Source: Serratia liquefaciens ATCC 27592 (lineage in GTDB: Bacteria; Pseudomonadota; Gammaproteobacteria; Enterobacterales; Enterobacteriaceae). From it: a stretch of 64,000 nt of DNA. Below the pieces are notes generated by a model. That model did not search any database. It saw only the letters and a list, made by a program, of their open reading frames with translations, and was not told the DNA's origin. The DNA lies in the NCBI RefSeq assembly GCF_000422085.1, contig NC_021741.1, positions 1,612,001 to 1,676,000 on the forward strand, given 5' to 3'. Below, piece after piece: positions 16,943-25,039 of the stretch (position 1 is its first letter; each line of letters begins with the position of its first letter). A program made the translations under genes and the position numbers.

Positions 16943-16959
16943 GTTAACCGATCGGTAAC
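16943..16959. promoter_or_regulatory. Palindromic site upstream of the LysR gene
   Basis: GTTAACCGATCGGTAAC has a perfect 10-base core ACCGATCGGT and outer GTTA/TAAC arms. It lies 26 bases upstream of the LysR start in the divergent region. A second inverted repeat, AAAACA-TCGG-TGTTTT, lies at 17042-17057 nearer the hydrolase gene. Either could be the regulator's site; this is unproved. Confidence 0.5.
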
Positions 16960-17164
16960 ATTTGTGGCATCGCTCTGATGGGCCTACACCACTCTTTTTA
17001 TGTCACAGATTACAAATAAAACCAACAGTTCAACGCGTTACAAAACATCGGTGTTTTCAATGCTTACATCACAAAGATGGAATGGTAGCCCTGTCGGCCA
17101 TCGGGGTAGCCTGTATTTGTTATCTAAATGTTGAAATTAAATCATGCCAGAACGAGGAAAACAC

Positions 17165-18097
17165 ATGCTTAATCAACCCCAGAGTGGCAACGACATGCCG
17201 CGGTTTGCCGGTATCCCTACCATGATGCGCCTGCCCGTTGCCGAAGATGCACGCGGTCTGGATGCGGCCTTCGTTGGCATTCCTCTTGATATTGGCACTT
17301 CAAACCGCAGCGGCACGCGCTATGGGCCTCGGCAGATCCGTCAGGAGTCGGTGATGATCCGCCCGTACAACATGGGTAGCGGCGCTGCCCCTTTTGAACG
17401 GTTGCAGGTTGCCGATCTGGGGGATGTCGCCATCAATCCCTACAGTCTGGCGGACAGCGTTCGGCGTATCGAACTGGCCTATAGCGACATTCTGGCCCAT
17501 GGCTGCATCCCGCTGACGCTGGGAGGCGATCACACGCTGACGTTGCCGATCCTGCGTGCCGCCGCCGGCCGTCATGGCCCGGTCGGTTTAATTCACGTGG
17601 ATGCGCATTCAGACACCAATGAGGAGATGTTTGGCGAGCAACTGGCGCACGGCACCACTTTCCGTCGCGCCTTTGAAGAGGGGCTGTTGGCACCCCAGCG
17701 GGTTGTGCAGATTGGGCTGCGGGGCAGCGGCTATGAAGCTGCCGATTTCGACTGGTCGTGCCGGCAGGGGTTTCGCGTGGTGCAGGCGGAAGAGTGTTGG
17801 TATCGCTCTTTAGCGCCGCTGATGGCCGAAGTGCGCGAGCAGATGGGCAGTGGGCCGGTTTATCTGAGCTTCGATATCGATGGGCTGGATCCGGCGTTTG
17901 CTCCGGGTACCGGCACGCCGGAAGTTGGCGGGCTGTCGGTGTGGCAGGGCCTGGAAATTGTCCGAGGATGCCGGGGGCTGAATCTGATCGGCGCCGACGT
18001 GGTGGAGGTCTCACCGCCTTACGATCGTTCCGGTAATACCGCGCTGCTGGCGGCCAACCTGCTGTTTGAAATGCTGTGCGTGCTGCCTGGGCGATAA
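17165..18097 (+). CDS. Agmatinase/guanidinobutyrase-family amidinohydrolase
   Basis: Ureohydrolase that releases urea from a guanidino compound in the cytosol. 310 residues. All binuclear Mn-ligand motifs are present: GGDH (HTLTLP), HVDAHSDTN and SFDIDGLDP. The N-terminus (DMPRFAGIPTMMRLP) and the GTGTPEVGGL, VEVSPPYD and LLFEMLCVLPG segments resemble my memory of Pseudomonas GbuA (4-guanidinobutyrase) more than E. coli SpeB. ATG 17165 has a GAGG site. It is followed by a solute symporter and divergent from a LysR gene. Guanidinobutyrate, guanidinopropionate or agmatine are all possible substrates; ureohydrolase function itself is secure. Confidence 0.93.
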   Translation: MLNQPQSGNDMPRFAGIPTMMRLPVAEDARGLDAAFVGIPLDIGTSNRSGTRYGPRQIRQESVMIRPYNMGSGAAPFERLQVADLGDVAINPYSLADSVRRIELAYSDILAHGCIPLTLGGDHTLTLPILRAAAGRHGPVGLIHVDAHSDTNEEMFGEQLAHGTTFRRAFEEGLLAPQRVVQIGLRGSGYEAADFDWSCRQGFRVVQAEECWYRSLAPLMAEVREQMGSGPVYLSFDIDGLDPAFAPGTGTPEVGGLSVWQGLEIVRGCRGLNLIGADVVEVSPPYDRSGNTALLAANLLFEMLCVLPGR

Positions 18098-18170
18098 GAC
18101 GTCGCCACACCTGACCGGCGGAGCCGTTGCGCCTGGATCCAATAACAATAATAAACATGCGGAGTGACTC

Positions 18171-19553
18171 ATGAATCTCGATCTGCTGGTAGTGGTGTTT
18201 TACTTTTTGGTGATAGGAGCGGTGGGTTGGTTAGGCGTTCGCCGGGCGACGACCAAAGAGGATTATCTGGTTGCCGGACGTAATCTGGGGCCCTGTTTGT
18301 ATCTGGGCACCCTGTCTGCGGTGGTGCTGGGCGGGGCGTCAACCATCGGCAGCGTCAAACTGGGTTATACCTACGGCATCTCTGGCGTGTGGCTGTGCGG
18401 TGCGCTGGGGGCGGGCATCGTGGTGCTGAGCATGGTGTTGGCAAAGCCGCTGCTTAAGCTAAAGCTCTACACCGTCAGCCAGGTGCTGTCGCGCCGTTAT
18501 CACCCAGCGGCCAGAGTCACCAGCGGCGCCATTATGTTGGCCTACGATCTGATGGTGGCGGTGACGTCGATCATTGCCATCGGCAGCGTGATGCAGGTGA
18601 TGTTCGATCTGTCGTTTATCACGTCGATTTTGCTCGGTGGCGGTTTGGTAGTGCTGTATTCAACGTTGGGCGGCATGTGGTCACTGACGCTGACCGACAT
18701 TATCCAGTTTATCATCATGACCGTTGGCATGATGTTGGTGCTGATGCCGATGAGCATCGTCAAAGCCGGGGGTTGGACGGCGTTCAGTAGCCAACTGCCG
18801 GATAGCTACTACCGGCTATCATCCATCGGGCTGGATACTATCGCGGTATTCTTCCTGATCTACTTCTTCGGCATTTTGATTGGTCAGGATATCTGGCAGC
18901 GGGTATTTACCGCCCGCAGCAACACTATTGCTCGTTATGCCGGATTAGGGGCCGGCGTGTATTGCGTGCTGTATGGCGTAGCCGGTGCGTTGATCGGCAT
19001 GGCCGGCAAGCTGGTGTTGCCGCAGTTGGCTAATACCGACGGGGCTTTTGCCGCCATTGCGCAGGCGGTACTGCCGCCGGGCGTCAGCGGATTGGTGGCC
19101 GCCGCCGCACTGGCTGCGCTGATGTCGACCGCCAGCGCCTGCCTGCTGGCGTCATCGACCATCGCGCTGGAAGACGTATTGCCGGCGATTCGCAAGCGCC
19201 CCTCGGGCGGACTGGCCGCCGGGCGATTTACTACGCTGATCATGGGCTGCATCATGCTGGGGTTGGCGTTTGTGGTGCGGGACGTGATGGCGGCGCTGAC
19301 GCTGGCTTATAACCTGCTGGTGGGCGGCATGCTGATCCCGCTGATTGGCGCGATTTTCTGGCAGCGGGCCACCAGCACCGGCGCTATCGCCAGCATGCTG
19401 ACCGGCAGCCTGAGCGTTTTGGGGCTGATGTATTATCAGGGTATTGAAGCCAACAGCCCTATCTACGGCGGCTTGCTGGCGGGCGGCGCGGCCTTCGTGA
19501 TGGGCAGCTTACTGACCCGGCCAAGCCCACAGCCGCAGGTACAGCCCGAGTAA
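18171..19553 (+). CDS. Sodium:solute symporter (SSS family)
   Basis: 460-residue inner-membrane protein with about 13 hydrophobic segments. Typical SSS features include VAGRNLGP after the first helix, GGASTIGSVKLGYTYG, and SLTLTDIIQF. It has a GGAGTGACTC ribosome site and lies 73 bases after the amidinohydrolase, so it is probably co-transcribed. The context suggests uptake of the hydrolase's guanidino substrate with sodium, as inferred for the symporter next to Pseudomonas gbuA. Substrate unproved. Confidence 0.9.
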   Translation: MNLDLLVVVFYFLVIGAVGWLGVRRATTKEDYLVAGRNLGPCLYLGTLSAVVLGGASTIGSVKLGYTYGISGVWLCGALGAGIVVLSMVLAKPLLKLKLYTVSQVLSRRYHPAARVTSGAIMLAYDLMVAVTSIIAIGSVMQVMFDLSFITSILLGGGLVVLYSTLGGMWSLTLTDIIQFIIMTVGMMLVLMPMSIVKAGGWTAFSSQLPDSYYRLSSIGLDTIAVFFLIYFFGILIGQDIWQRVFTARSNTIARYAGLGAGVYCVLYGVAGALIGMAGKLVLPQLANTDGAFAAIAQAVLPPGVSGLVAAAALAALMSTASACLLASSTIALEDVLPAIRKRPSGGLAAGRFTTLIMGCIMLGLAFVVRDVMAALTLAYNLLVGGMLIPLIGAIFWQRATSTGAIASMLTGSLSVLGLMYYQGIEANSPIYGGLLAGGAAFVMGSLLTRPSPQPQVQPE

Positions 19554-19563
19554 CCGGTAATCA

Positions 19564-19584
19564 GGGGCTGCCATGCGCAGCCCC
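19564..19584 (+). terminator. Hairpin terminator between symporter and CorA-like gene
   Basis: Arms GGGGCTGC and GCAGCCCC around a short loop lie between two convergent genes, followed by ATCCTCGTTT. The T-tract is poor, so efficiency is uncertain. Confidence 0.6.
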
Positions 19585-19592
19585 ATCCTCGT

Positions 19593-20573
19593 TTAAAGCC
19601 AGCCGGAGCGCTTCAGCTTCTGGTAGAGGAAGAAGCAGCCGACGACGGTGACCCCCAGCGTGGCGTGGTAGGCCCATGGAAATGTCAGCTCTGGCATGTC
19701 GGCGAAGTTCATGCCGTACAGGCTGAATATCACCGTAGGGATCGCCAGGATCGCCCCCCAACCGGCCAGGCGTTTCACCACTTCGTTCTGTTTTACGGTG
19801 ACCAGCGCCAGATTGACGTGCATCGCGTTGGTCAGCATTTCGCGCATATCGTCGATATTGCTGACCACCTGATGCGCATGGTCTTGCACGTCGCGTACGT
19901 AGGCGCGCAGCTCTTTCGGGATCACTTCTTCATGCAGGCGGATCAACTGATTGCAGATTTCGTCCATCGGCATCGCGGCATTGCGCAGCGCCAGCAGGTG
20001 CCGCCGCAGGGTGTAGACGTTCTCGATGGCGGCCTGATCAAATTCCGATTTGAACATGTTGGCTTCAATGCCTTCAATGGTTGCCTCGAACTTCGCCACC
20101 ACGCTACGGTAGTTATCTACTACAAAGTCCAACACCGAATACAAGGCAAAGCCCGGGCCGCGGCACATTTGCTTATGGTTCTCTTCGGCCTTGGCGCGGA
20201 TTGGGGCGTAGCTGGGCGATGCACCGTGTCGTACCGTGATCAGGAAGTTCTTGCCCACGAAGAAGTGTGTTTCGCCGTACTCAATTTCGTCATTGCCCCA
20301 TTGCGCGGTTTTGACCACGATAAACAGCGAGTCACCGTAGGCTTCAAGCTTCGGTCGCTGGTGGGCGCACAGCGCATCTTCAATCGCCAGATCGTGCAGC
20401 CCGAACTCCTCCTGCACTTTGCGCATAAAGGCGTCTTCCGGCTGCCACAGCCCGAGCCAGACGAAGGTATCCGGCTGTTTGACCACCTCGCTGATATCAT
20501 CAATGGTCACTTCGCCCAGCCGTTCACCGGCCTTGTATGCCACGCAATTCACAACCATGGTTGCGGTTTCCAT
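19593..20573 (-). CDS. CorA-family magnesium/divalent cation channel
   Basis: 326-residue protein with a long cytoplasmic alpha/beta and helical domain, then two C-terminal transmembrane helices. The signature YGMNF sits at residues 286-290, followed by MPEL and a basic C-terminal tail (KLKRSGWL). The family forms pentameric Mg2+/Co2+ or Zn2+ channels in the inner membrane. The sequence is divergent from the main enterobacterial CorA as I remember it, so this is probably a paralogue. It follows the GNAT gene on the same strand after 11 bases. Confidence 0.9.
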   Translation of the reverse strand: METATMVVNCVAYKAGERLGEVTIDDISEVVKQPDTFVWLGLWQPEDAFMRKVQEEFGLHDLAIEDALCAHQRPKLEAYGDSLFIVVKTAQWGNDEIEYGETHFFVGKNFLITVRHGASPSYAPIRAKAEENHKQMCRGPGFALYSVLDFVVDNYRSVVAKFEATIEGIEANMFKSEFDQAAIENVYTLRRHLLALRNAAMPMDEICNQLIRLHEEVIPKELRAYVRDVQDHAHQVVSNIDDMREMLTNAMHVNLALVTVKQNEVVKRLAGWGAILAIPTVIFSLYGMNFADMPELTFPWAYHATLGVTVVGCFFLYQKLKRSGWL

Positions 20574-20584
20574 CAGGTCACCTG

Positions 20585-21004
20585 CTATTCAATTAGGGTT
20601 TTGGTGAGAAAGTAACATTCATGTTCCACCGGGTAATTCTGCAGCGTCATCTGCAGTTGATAACCGAGTTTTTCGTAGAACGGCCGCGCCTGAAAACTAA
20701 AGGTATCCAAACGAACATAGCGGCAGCCGCGTGCTTTCGCCTCCCGTTCCGCCGCCAGCAATACTTTACGCCCCAGGCCGCTGCCGCGTTGCGAGTCCGC
20801 TACCCATAGCCATTCAACGCTCAGCCAGTTGCCCCAGGTCTCGCCGGTCAGGCCGGCGACCACCTGGCCGGCGGCACCCTGGGCGTAAATGCCAAGCGGC
20901 TTACGCAGGCTGGGATCCACATAGGGGCTGTTATGGGCTCGTAACCCCTGACGAATAACGTCGAGGGTGTCTTCATTGAGCGTCTCGGTTACGGTGATGT
21001 TCAT
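20585..21004 (-). CDS. GNAT N-acetyltransferase
   Basis: 139 residues from ATG 21004, which has GGAGG just upstream. The acetyl-CoA loop QRGSGLGRKVL and the downstream RPFYEKLGYQ motif define the GNAT fold. Acceptor substrate unknown. A longer reading from 21058 has no ribosome site. It is co-directional with the CorA-like gene and probably co-transcribed. Confidence 0.88.
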   Translation of the reverse strand: MNITVTETLNEDTLDVIRQGLRAHNSPYVDPSLRKPLGIYAQGAAGQVVAGLTGETWGNWLSVEWLWVADSQRGSGLGRKVLLAAEREAKARGCRYVRLDTFSFQARPFYEKLGYQLQMTLQNYPVEHECYFLTKTLIE

Positions 21005-21135
21005 TTTTCCTCCTTGGTGAACTCTTAACTTAAGCGCAGTCTGACTAAAAGGCAACATATTGAAATTTAAAACAAACGTTAAGAATAGTCTGCTGAACTA
21101 CACTGAATAGGTCAGTTTTTGTCCAGGAGGACGCT

Positions 21136-22233
21136 ATGCACCGATTAATTATGATGACCGCTTTGCTGTTGTTCAGCGGCTTGCTGCTCGCCGCGCCGAC
21201 GGTAACGCAATTGCAGGACAAGTTGGAACACCCGTGGTCGCTGGCATTTCTGCCCGGCGAACAGGGAATGTTAATCACCGAACGGCCGGGACGTTTACGG
21301 CTCTGGCAGCCGGGCCAGGGGCTTTCGGCGCCTATCGCCGGTGTGCCGCAGGTATATGCCGAAGGCCAGGGCGGTTTGCTGGAAGTGTTGCTGGCGCCAG
21401 ATTTTTCCACCAGCCGACGAGTTTACCTCAGCTTCGCCGAAGCGGGTGATGAGGGTAAAGCGGGGACGGCGGTAGGCTACGGGCAACTTAGCACCGACAA
21501 CCGACGGCTGGAGAATTTCAAGGTGATTTTCCGCCAGCAACCCAAGCTGTCGGTCGGCAATCATTTTGGGGGCAAGCTGGCGTTTGATCGTCAGGGGAAT
21601 CTGTTTATCGCGCTCGGGGAGAATAATCAGCGGCCGACGGCACAGGATCTGGACAAGTTACAGGGCAAAATGGTGCGCTTAACCGCCGACGGCGCGGTAC
21701 CGCCGGAAAATCCTTTTGTCGGCCAGGCCGGCAAGCGGCCGGAAATTTGGTCATACGGTCACCGCAATCCTCAGGGGCTGGCGTTGAATCCGTGGAGCGG
21801 GGTGATGTGGGAGAACGAACACGGTCCACGCGGTGGCGATGAGGTTAATATTCCGCAGGCAGGGAAAAACTACGGCTGGCCGATAGCCACCTATGGCATC
21901 AATTACTCCGGGCTGGCGATCCCGGAGGCGAAAGGGCAGAAGGTCGCGGGCACCGAACAACCCCTGCATTATTGGCCGGTGTCGCCGGGCATCAGCGGCA
22001 TGGCATTCTATGATTCGCCGCGTTTCCCTGCCTGGAAGCATTCGCTGTTTATTGGTGCGCTGGCCCAGGAAGCGCTGATCCGCCTGACGCTGCAGGGAGA
22101 CAACGTGGTTTCTGAAGAAAGGCTGCTGGAGGATCGCAGTGAACGCATTCGCGAAGTGCGGGTCGGGCCTGACGGCTATCTTTACCTGTTAACCGATGCA
22201 AGCAACGGCAAGCTGCTGCGGGTAGGGCTCTAG
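21136..22233 (+). CDS. yliI: PQQ-dependent aldose sugar dehydrogenase
   Basis: 365 residues with an N-terminal signal peptide (MMTALLLFSGLLLAAP), so periplasmic. It has the soluble glucose dehydrogenase-type beta-propeller signatures: LEHPWSLAFLP near the start, GNHFGGKLAFD, SYGHRNPQGLALNP, ENEHGPRGGDEVN and GKNYGWP. E. coli YliI/Asd is the closest family match and oxidises aldoses when supplied with PQQ. It has an AGGAGG site and is followed by convergent gstB, the same pairing as yliI-yliJ in E. coli. Confidence 0.93.
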   Translation: MHRLIMMTALLLFSGLLLAAPTVTQLQDKLEHPWSLAFLPGEQGMLITERPGRLRLWQPGQGLSAPIAGVPQVYAEGQGGLLEVLLAPDFSTSRRVYLSFAEAGDEGKAGTAVGYGQLSTDNRRLENFKVIFRQQPKLSVGNHFGGKLAFDRQGNLFIALGENNQRPTAQDLDKLQGKMVRLTADGAVPPENPFVGQAGKRPEIWSYGHRNPQGLALNPWSGVMWENEHGPRGGDEVNIPQAGKNYGWPIATYGINYSGLAIPEAKGQKVAGTEQPLHYWPVSPGISGMAFYDSPRFPAWKHSLFIGALAQEALIRLTLQGDNVVSEERLLEDRSERIREVRVGPDGYLYLLTDASNGKLLRVGL

Positions 22234-22241
22234 GAGAGAAT

Positions 22242-22266
22242 TGCGCCCCAGCGGATGCGGGGCGCA
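22242..22266. terminator. Convergent-gene hairpin yliI/gstB
   Basis: Arms TGCGCCCC and GGGGCGCA with a nine-base loop sit between the two stop codons. There is no T-run on either side, so it may act as a weak or factor-assisted terminator or as an mRNA 3' protector. Confidence 0.5.
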
Positions 22267-22272
22267 GGAAAC

Positions 22273-22893
22273 TCAGGTTAACTCACTCATCACACCGCGC
22301 TGATAGGCTGGCCGCTCGGTCAGTTGCTTATACCAGCGCTCCATGTTCGGGCGAGCTTGGCGCTTGATCGGCATGGAGAACCAGGCGTAGGCGAAACTGC
22401 CCAGCGGGATATCGCCGATGCCGAAGTCTTCACCGGACAGGTAAGGCTGACGACCCAGGGTGTCTTCCACAATGTCGAAATGCTTTTCCAGTGTGGCAAT
22501 CGCCGCTTCGATCTTCGCCATGTCACGCAGTTCCGGCTTGGTACGCACCAAACCCCAGAACACCACGCTAAAGTGACTGACAATGGTGGCCGTGGTCCAG
22601 TCCATCCATTTTTCGGCGCTGGCACGCGCCTGCAGATCCTGCGGGTAGAAAGGTTCGCTACCAAACTTCGCAGCCAGATAGCGCACTATGGTGTTGGACT
22701 CCCACAGCACAAAGTCATCGTCTTGCAGCAGCGGCACCAGTCCATTCGGGTTCAATGAACGGTAGAGTTCGTCGTTCACCTTGCCGAAAGCGCCTCCGGC
22801 GTTGATATGGCTGTAACTCAGCTCCAGCTCTGCGGCGCACCACAGCACTTTCCTGACGTTGTTCGAATTTTCACGACCCCAAATGGTCAGCAT
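22273..22893 (-). CDS. gstB: Glutathione S-transferase, GstB-like
   Basis: 206 residues. The thioredoxin-like N-terminal domain (MLTIWGRENSNNVRKVLW) has NPNGLVPLL with the cis-Pro and WESNTIVRYLA for glutathione binding. The all-helical C-terminal domain ends in RPNMERWYKQLTERPAYQ. It matches the E. coli YliJ/GstB family in length and motifs and retains the yliI synteny. Probable cytosolic conjugating or dehalogenating activity; the substrate is not predictable. Confidence 0.92.
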   Translation of the reverse strand: MLTIWGRENSNNVRKVLWCAAELELSYSHINAGGAFGKVNDELYRSLNPNGLVPLLQDDDFVLWESNTIVRYLAAKFGSEPFYPQDLQARASAEKWMDWTTATIVSHFSVVFWGLVRTKPELRDMAKIEAAIATLEKHFDIVEDTLGRQPYLSGEDFGIGDIPLGSFAYAWFSMPIKRQARPNMERWYKQLTERPAYQRGVMSELT

Positions 22894-22999
22894 AGAACGC
22901 CTCTTTTACGTGGGTTAATCAACCTAACTAATTATTCCTACTCCACAATTCAGCGCTTGTCACACTGGAAGGCATTTTTTGCAGACGTGGGCGACACAT

Positions 23000-23656
23000 T
23001 CAGCGTTCCCAGCGGCAAATCTCCCAACCATTCTCCAGCGCCAACGCGTTGAGTTCGCTGTCGGGGTTGATTACCGTGGCGCTGTCGACGTATTCCAGCA
23101 TCGCCTTGTCGTTGAGGGAGTCGCTGTAGCCGTGGCTGTGCTCGAAGCTCAGTTCCGGATGTTCAGCCAACCACTTTTTCAGGCGGATAACCTTGCCCTG
23201 TTGGTAGGTCATGGTGCCGTAGGTGTTGCCGGTGAAGCGGCCGTCTTGCACTTCGACGCCGATGGCCAGCGCGCCGTCGGCGCCAAGCTGGGCGGCAATG
23301 GGGGCCACCAGGTGCTCGCCCGTGGCGGAAATCACCAGAATGCAATCACCACGCTCGCGGTGCCACAGCAGCCGCTCGCGGGCGGCAGGGTAGACTCGCG
23401 GCAGGATATCGCGGCGAATATAGCGCTGCACCCAGCCGGCCACCGTTTCGGTACTCAGGCCGGCCAGCGGCGCCAGCGTGGCCTGCATGTAGTCCTCCAT
23501 GGACAGCTTGCCCTGATAATAGTGCTGCATCAGTTGCTGTTCCTGCTGTTCCAGTTCCGCCGGTGCAAACCCTTCAGTGACCAACCAACGCATCCATAGG
23601 CTGGCGCTGTCTTCATCAATCAGGGTTTCATCCAGGTCGAATAAGGCTAAATCCAT
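23000..23656 (-). CDS. HAD-IB family phosphatase (SerB-like)
   Basis: 218 residues. Nucleophile Asp7 and Asp9 lie in LFDLDET, motif II is the serine of ISATGE, and motif III/IV is GYSDSLNDKAML. The helical cap after motif I places it in the SerB/phosphoserine-phosphatase-like subfamily. The substrate is unknown; a small phosphomonoester such as a serinol, choline or glycerol phosphate is plausible. Monocistronic by position. Confidence 0.88.
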   Translation of the reverse strand: MDLALFDLDETLIDEDSASLWMRWLVTEGFAPAELEQQEQQLMQHYYQGKLSMEDYMQATLAPLAGLSTETVAGWVQRYIRRDILPRVYPAARERLLWHRERGDCILVISATGEHLVAPIAAQLGADGALAIGVEVQDGRFTGNTYGTMTYQQGKVIRLKKWLAEHPELSFEHSHGYSDSLNDKAMLEYVDSATVINPDSELNALALENGWEICRWER

Positions 23657-23889
23657 CAGTATTTCTCCGGCAGGCAGGGAGGGGGAATGGGGCTGTTTAT
23701 AGAATAGCGGATAGCGTTAGTCGCCAGCCAGTGGCGACAACGAAATTGCGCAGAGCATAAGTCGCATTGATGACAGTTTTGCGACGCTTTGTTGAAGGTT
23801 TGCATAACTTAGAACGCAACAATATTGGCTGACGCTTGAGCCGCGGTGGTAACTATAGGGGTAATACGCTGGCTATCCAGGAGTTGAAG

Positions 23890-24006
23890 ATGCTGATAAT
23901 TCGCCTTTATACCGGCCCGATTTTTGTCGGGGATGAAGAGGAACAGGATGATGACACCCCCACTGACGCTGAAGAAGCTGCCGCTGCTGGATCTTTCGCA
24001 GCTTGA
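23890..24006 (+). CDS. Small acidic ORF overlapping the dioxygenase start
   Basis: A 38-codon ORF beginning MLIIRLYTGPIFVGDEEEQ, with a strong CAGGAG ribosome site seven bases upstream. It runs past the dioxygenase start codon and ends 59 bases inside that gene in another frame. The product is acidic in the middle and Ala-rich at the end, with no recognised domain. It may be a translated leader that couples to the dioxygenase, or a chance ORF. Its ribosome site is better than that of the larger gene. Confidence 0.45.
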   Translation: MLIIRLYTGPIFVGDEEEQDDDTPTDAEEAAAAGSFAA

Positions 24007-24970
24007 TGGCGACGCCGGGCAGCGGCAGGCGTTTCTTGACGGTTTGCGTATTGCGGCGCGTGACGTCGGCTTTTTCTATTTGCGTGGCCACGGCGTTGAT
24101 AGTGCCCTGAATGCACAGCTGCAACGGTTGGCGAGGCAGTTTTTCGCCCTGCCGGAAGCCGACAAACTGGCGGTGCAGATGGTGCATTCGCCGCATTTTC
24201 GCGGCTATAACCGTGCGGCGGCTGAATTGACCCGCGGCCAGCCGGACTGGCGCGAACAGTTTGATATCGGTGCAGAGCGAGCGGCGCTACCGTTGGCTGA
24301 AGCAACCCCACGCTGGGCGCGTTTGCAAGGGCCGAACCAATGGCCGGGGGCACTGCCCGAACTGAAACCGCTGTTATTGCAATGGCAGCAGGCGATGACC
24401 GCCATGTCGCTGCGGCTGTTGCGCGCCTTTGCCCTGTCGCTTTCACTGCCGGAACAAGCATTTGATTCGCTCTACGGCGACAAACCCAATGAACATATCA
24501 AACTGATCCGTTATCCAGGGCGTGAAGCGACCGCGAGCGGGCAGGGGGTTGGCGCCCATAAAGACTCCGGTTTTCTCAGCTTCCTGCTGCAGGACCGGCA
24601 GAAAGGTCTGCAGGTTGAAGTGGATGAAGGGCGCTGGGTTGACGCCGAACCGCTTGAGGATACCTTTGTGGTCAACATTGGCGAATTGCTGGAGCTGGCA
24701 ACCAACGGCTACCTGCGCGCCACGGTACATCGGGTGGAGACGCCGCCGGCGGGGAGCGATCGACTGTCGATTGCTTTCTTCCTCGGGGCGCGACTGGACG
24801 CAGTGGTGCCTGTGTATCAGCTGCCTGAACATCTGGCCGCGGAAGCCCATGGCCCAGCCAGCGATCCGCATAATCCGCTGTTGCGCGACGTAGGCTTTAA
24901 CTACCTGAAAGGACGCATCCGTTCCCATCCGGATGTGGCGCAGCGTTATTACCAGGATGTGGTTGCTTAA
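23948..24970 (+). CDS. 2-oxoglutarate/Fe(II)-dependent dioxygenase, isopenicillin-N-synthase-like
   Basis: 340 residues from ATG 23948 (ATG 23951 equally likely; AGAGG lies 6-9 bases upstream). The N-terminal DIOX_N region (LPLLDLSQLDGD, GFFYLRGHGVD) precedes the double-stranded beta-helix core. The Fe ligands are His and Asp in GAHKDSG and His in ATVHRVE, with the oxoglutarate-binding R-x-S in DRLSIAF. Members hydroxylate, desaturate or ring-close small molecules; no substrate is suggested by the neighbours. Ends at a perfect palindromic terminator. Confidence 0.9.
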   Translation: MMTPPLTLKKLPLLDLSQLDGDAGQRQAFLDGLRIAARDVGFFYLRGHGVDSALNAQLQRLARQFFALPEADKLAVQMVHSPHFRGYNRAAAELTRGQPDWREQFDIGAERAALPLAEATPRWARLQGPNQWPGALPELKPLLLQWQQAMTAMSLRLLRAFALSLSLPEQAFDSLYGDKPNEHIKLIRYPGREATASGQGVGAHKDSGFLSFLLQDRQKGLQVEVDEGRWVDAEPLEDTFVVNIGELLELATNGYLRATVHRVETPPAGSDRLSIAFFLGARLDAVVPVYQLPEHLAAEAHGPASDPHNPLLRDVGFNYLKGRIRSHPDVAQRYYQDVVA

Positions 24971-25005
24971 GGGAGGAGGCCGCATACCGCGCCCAACCGG
25001 GTGAG

Positions 25006-25036
25006 TCGGGTCGAACATGTTCGACCCGATTGTTTT
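25006..25036 (+). terminator. Perfect 24-base palindrome terminator
   Basis: Arms TCGGGTCGAACA and TGTTCGACCCGA are exact inverse complements and are followed by TTGTTTTG. It lies between the dioxygenase and the convergent cystathionine lyase. Confidence 0.8.
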
Positions 25037-25039
25037 GAA

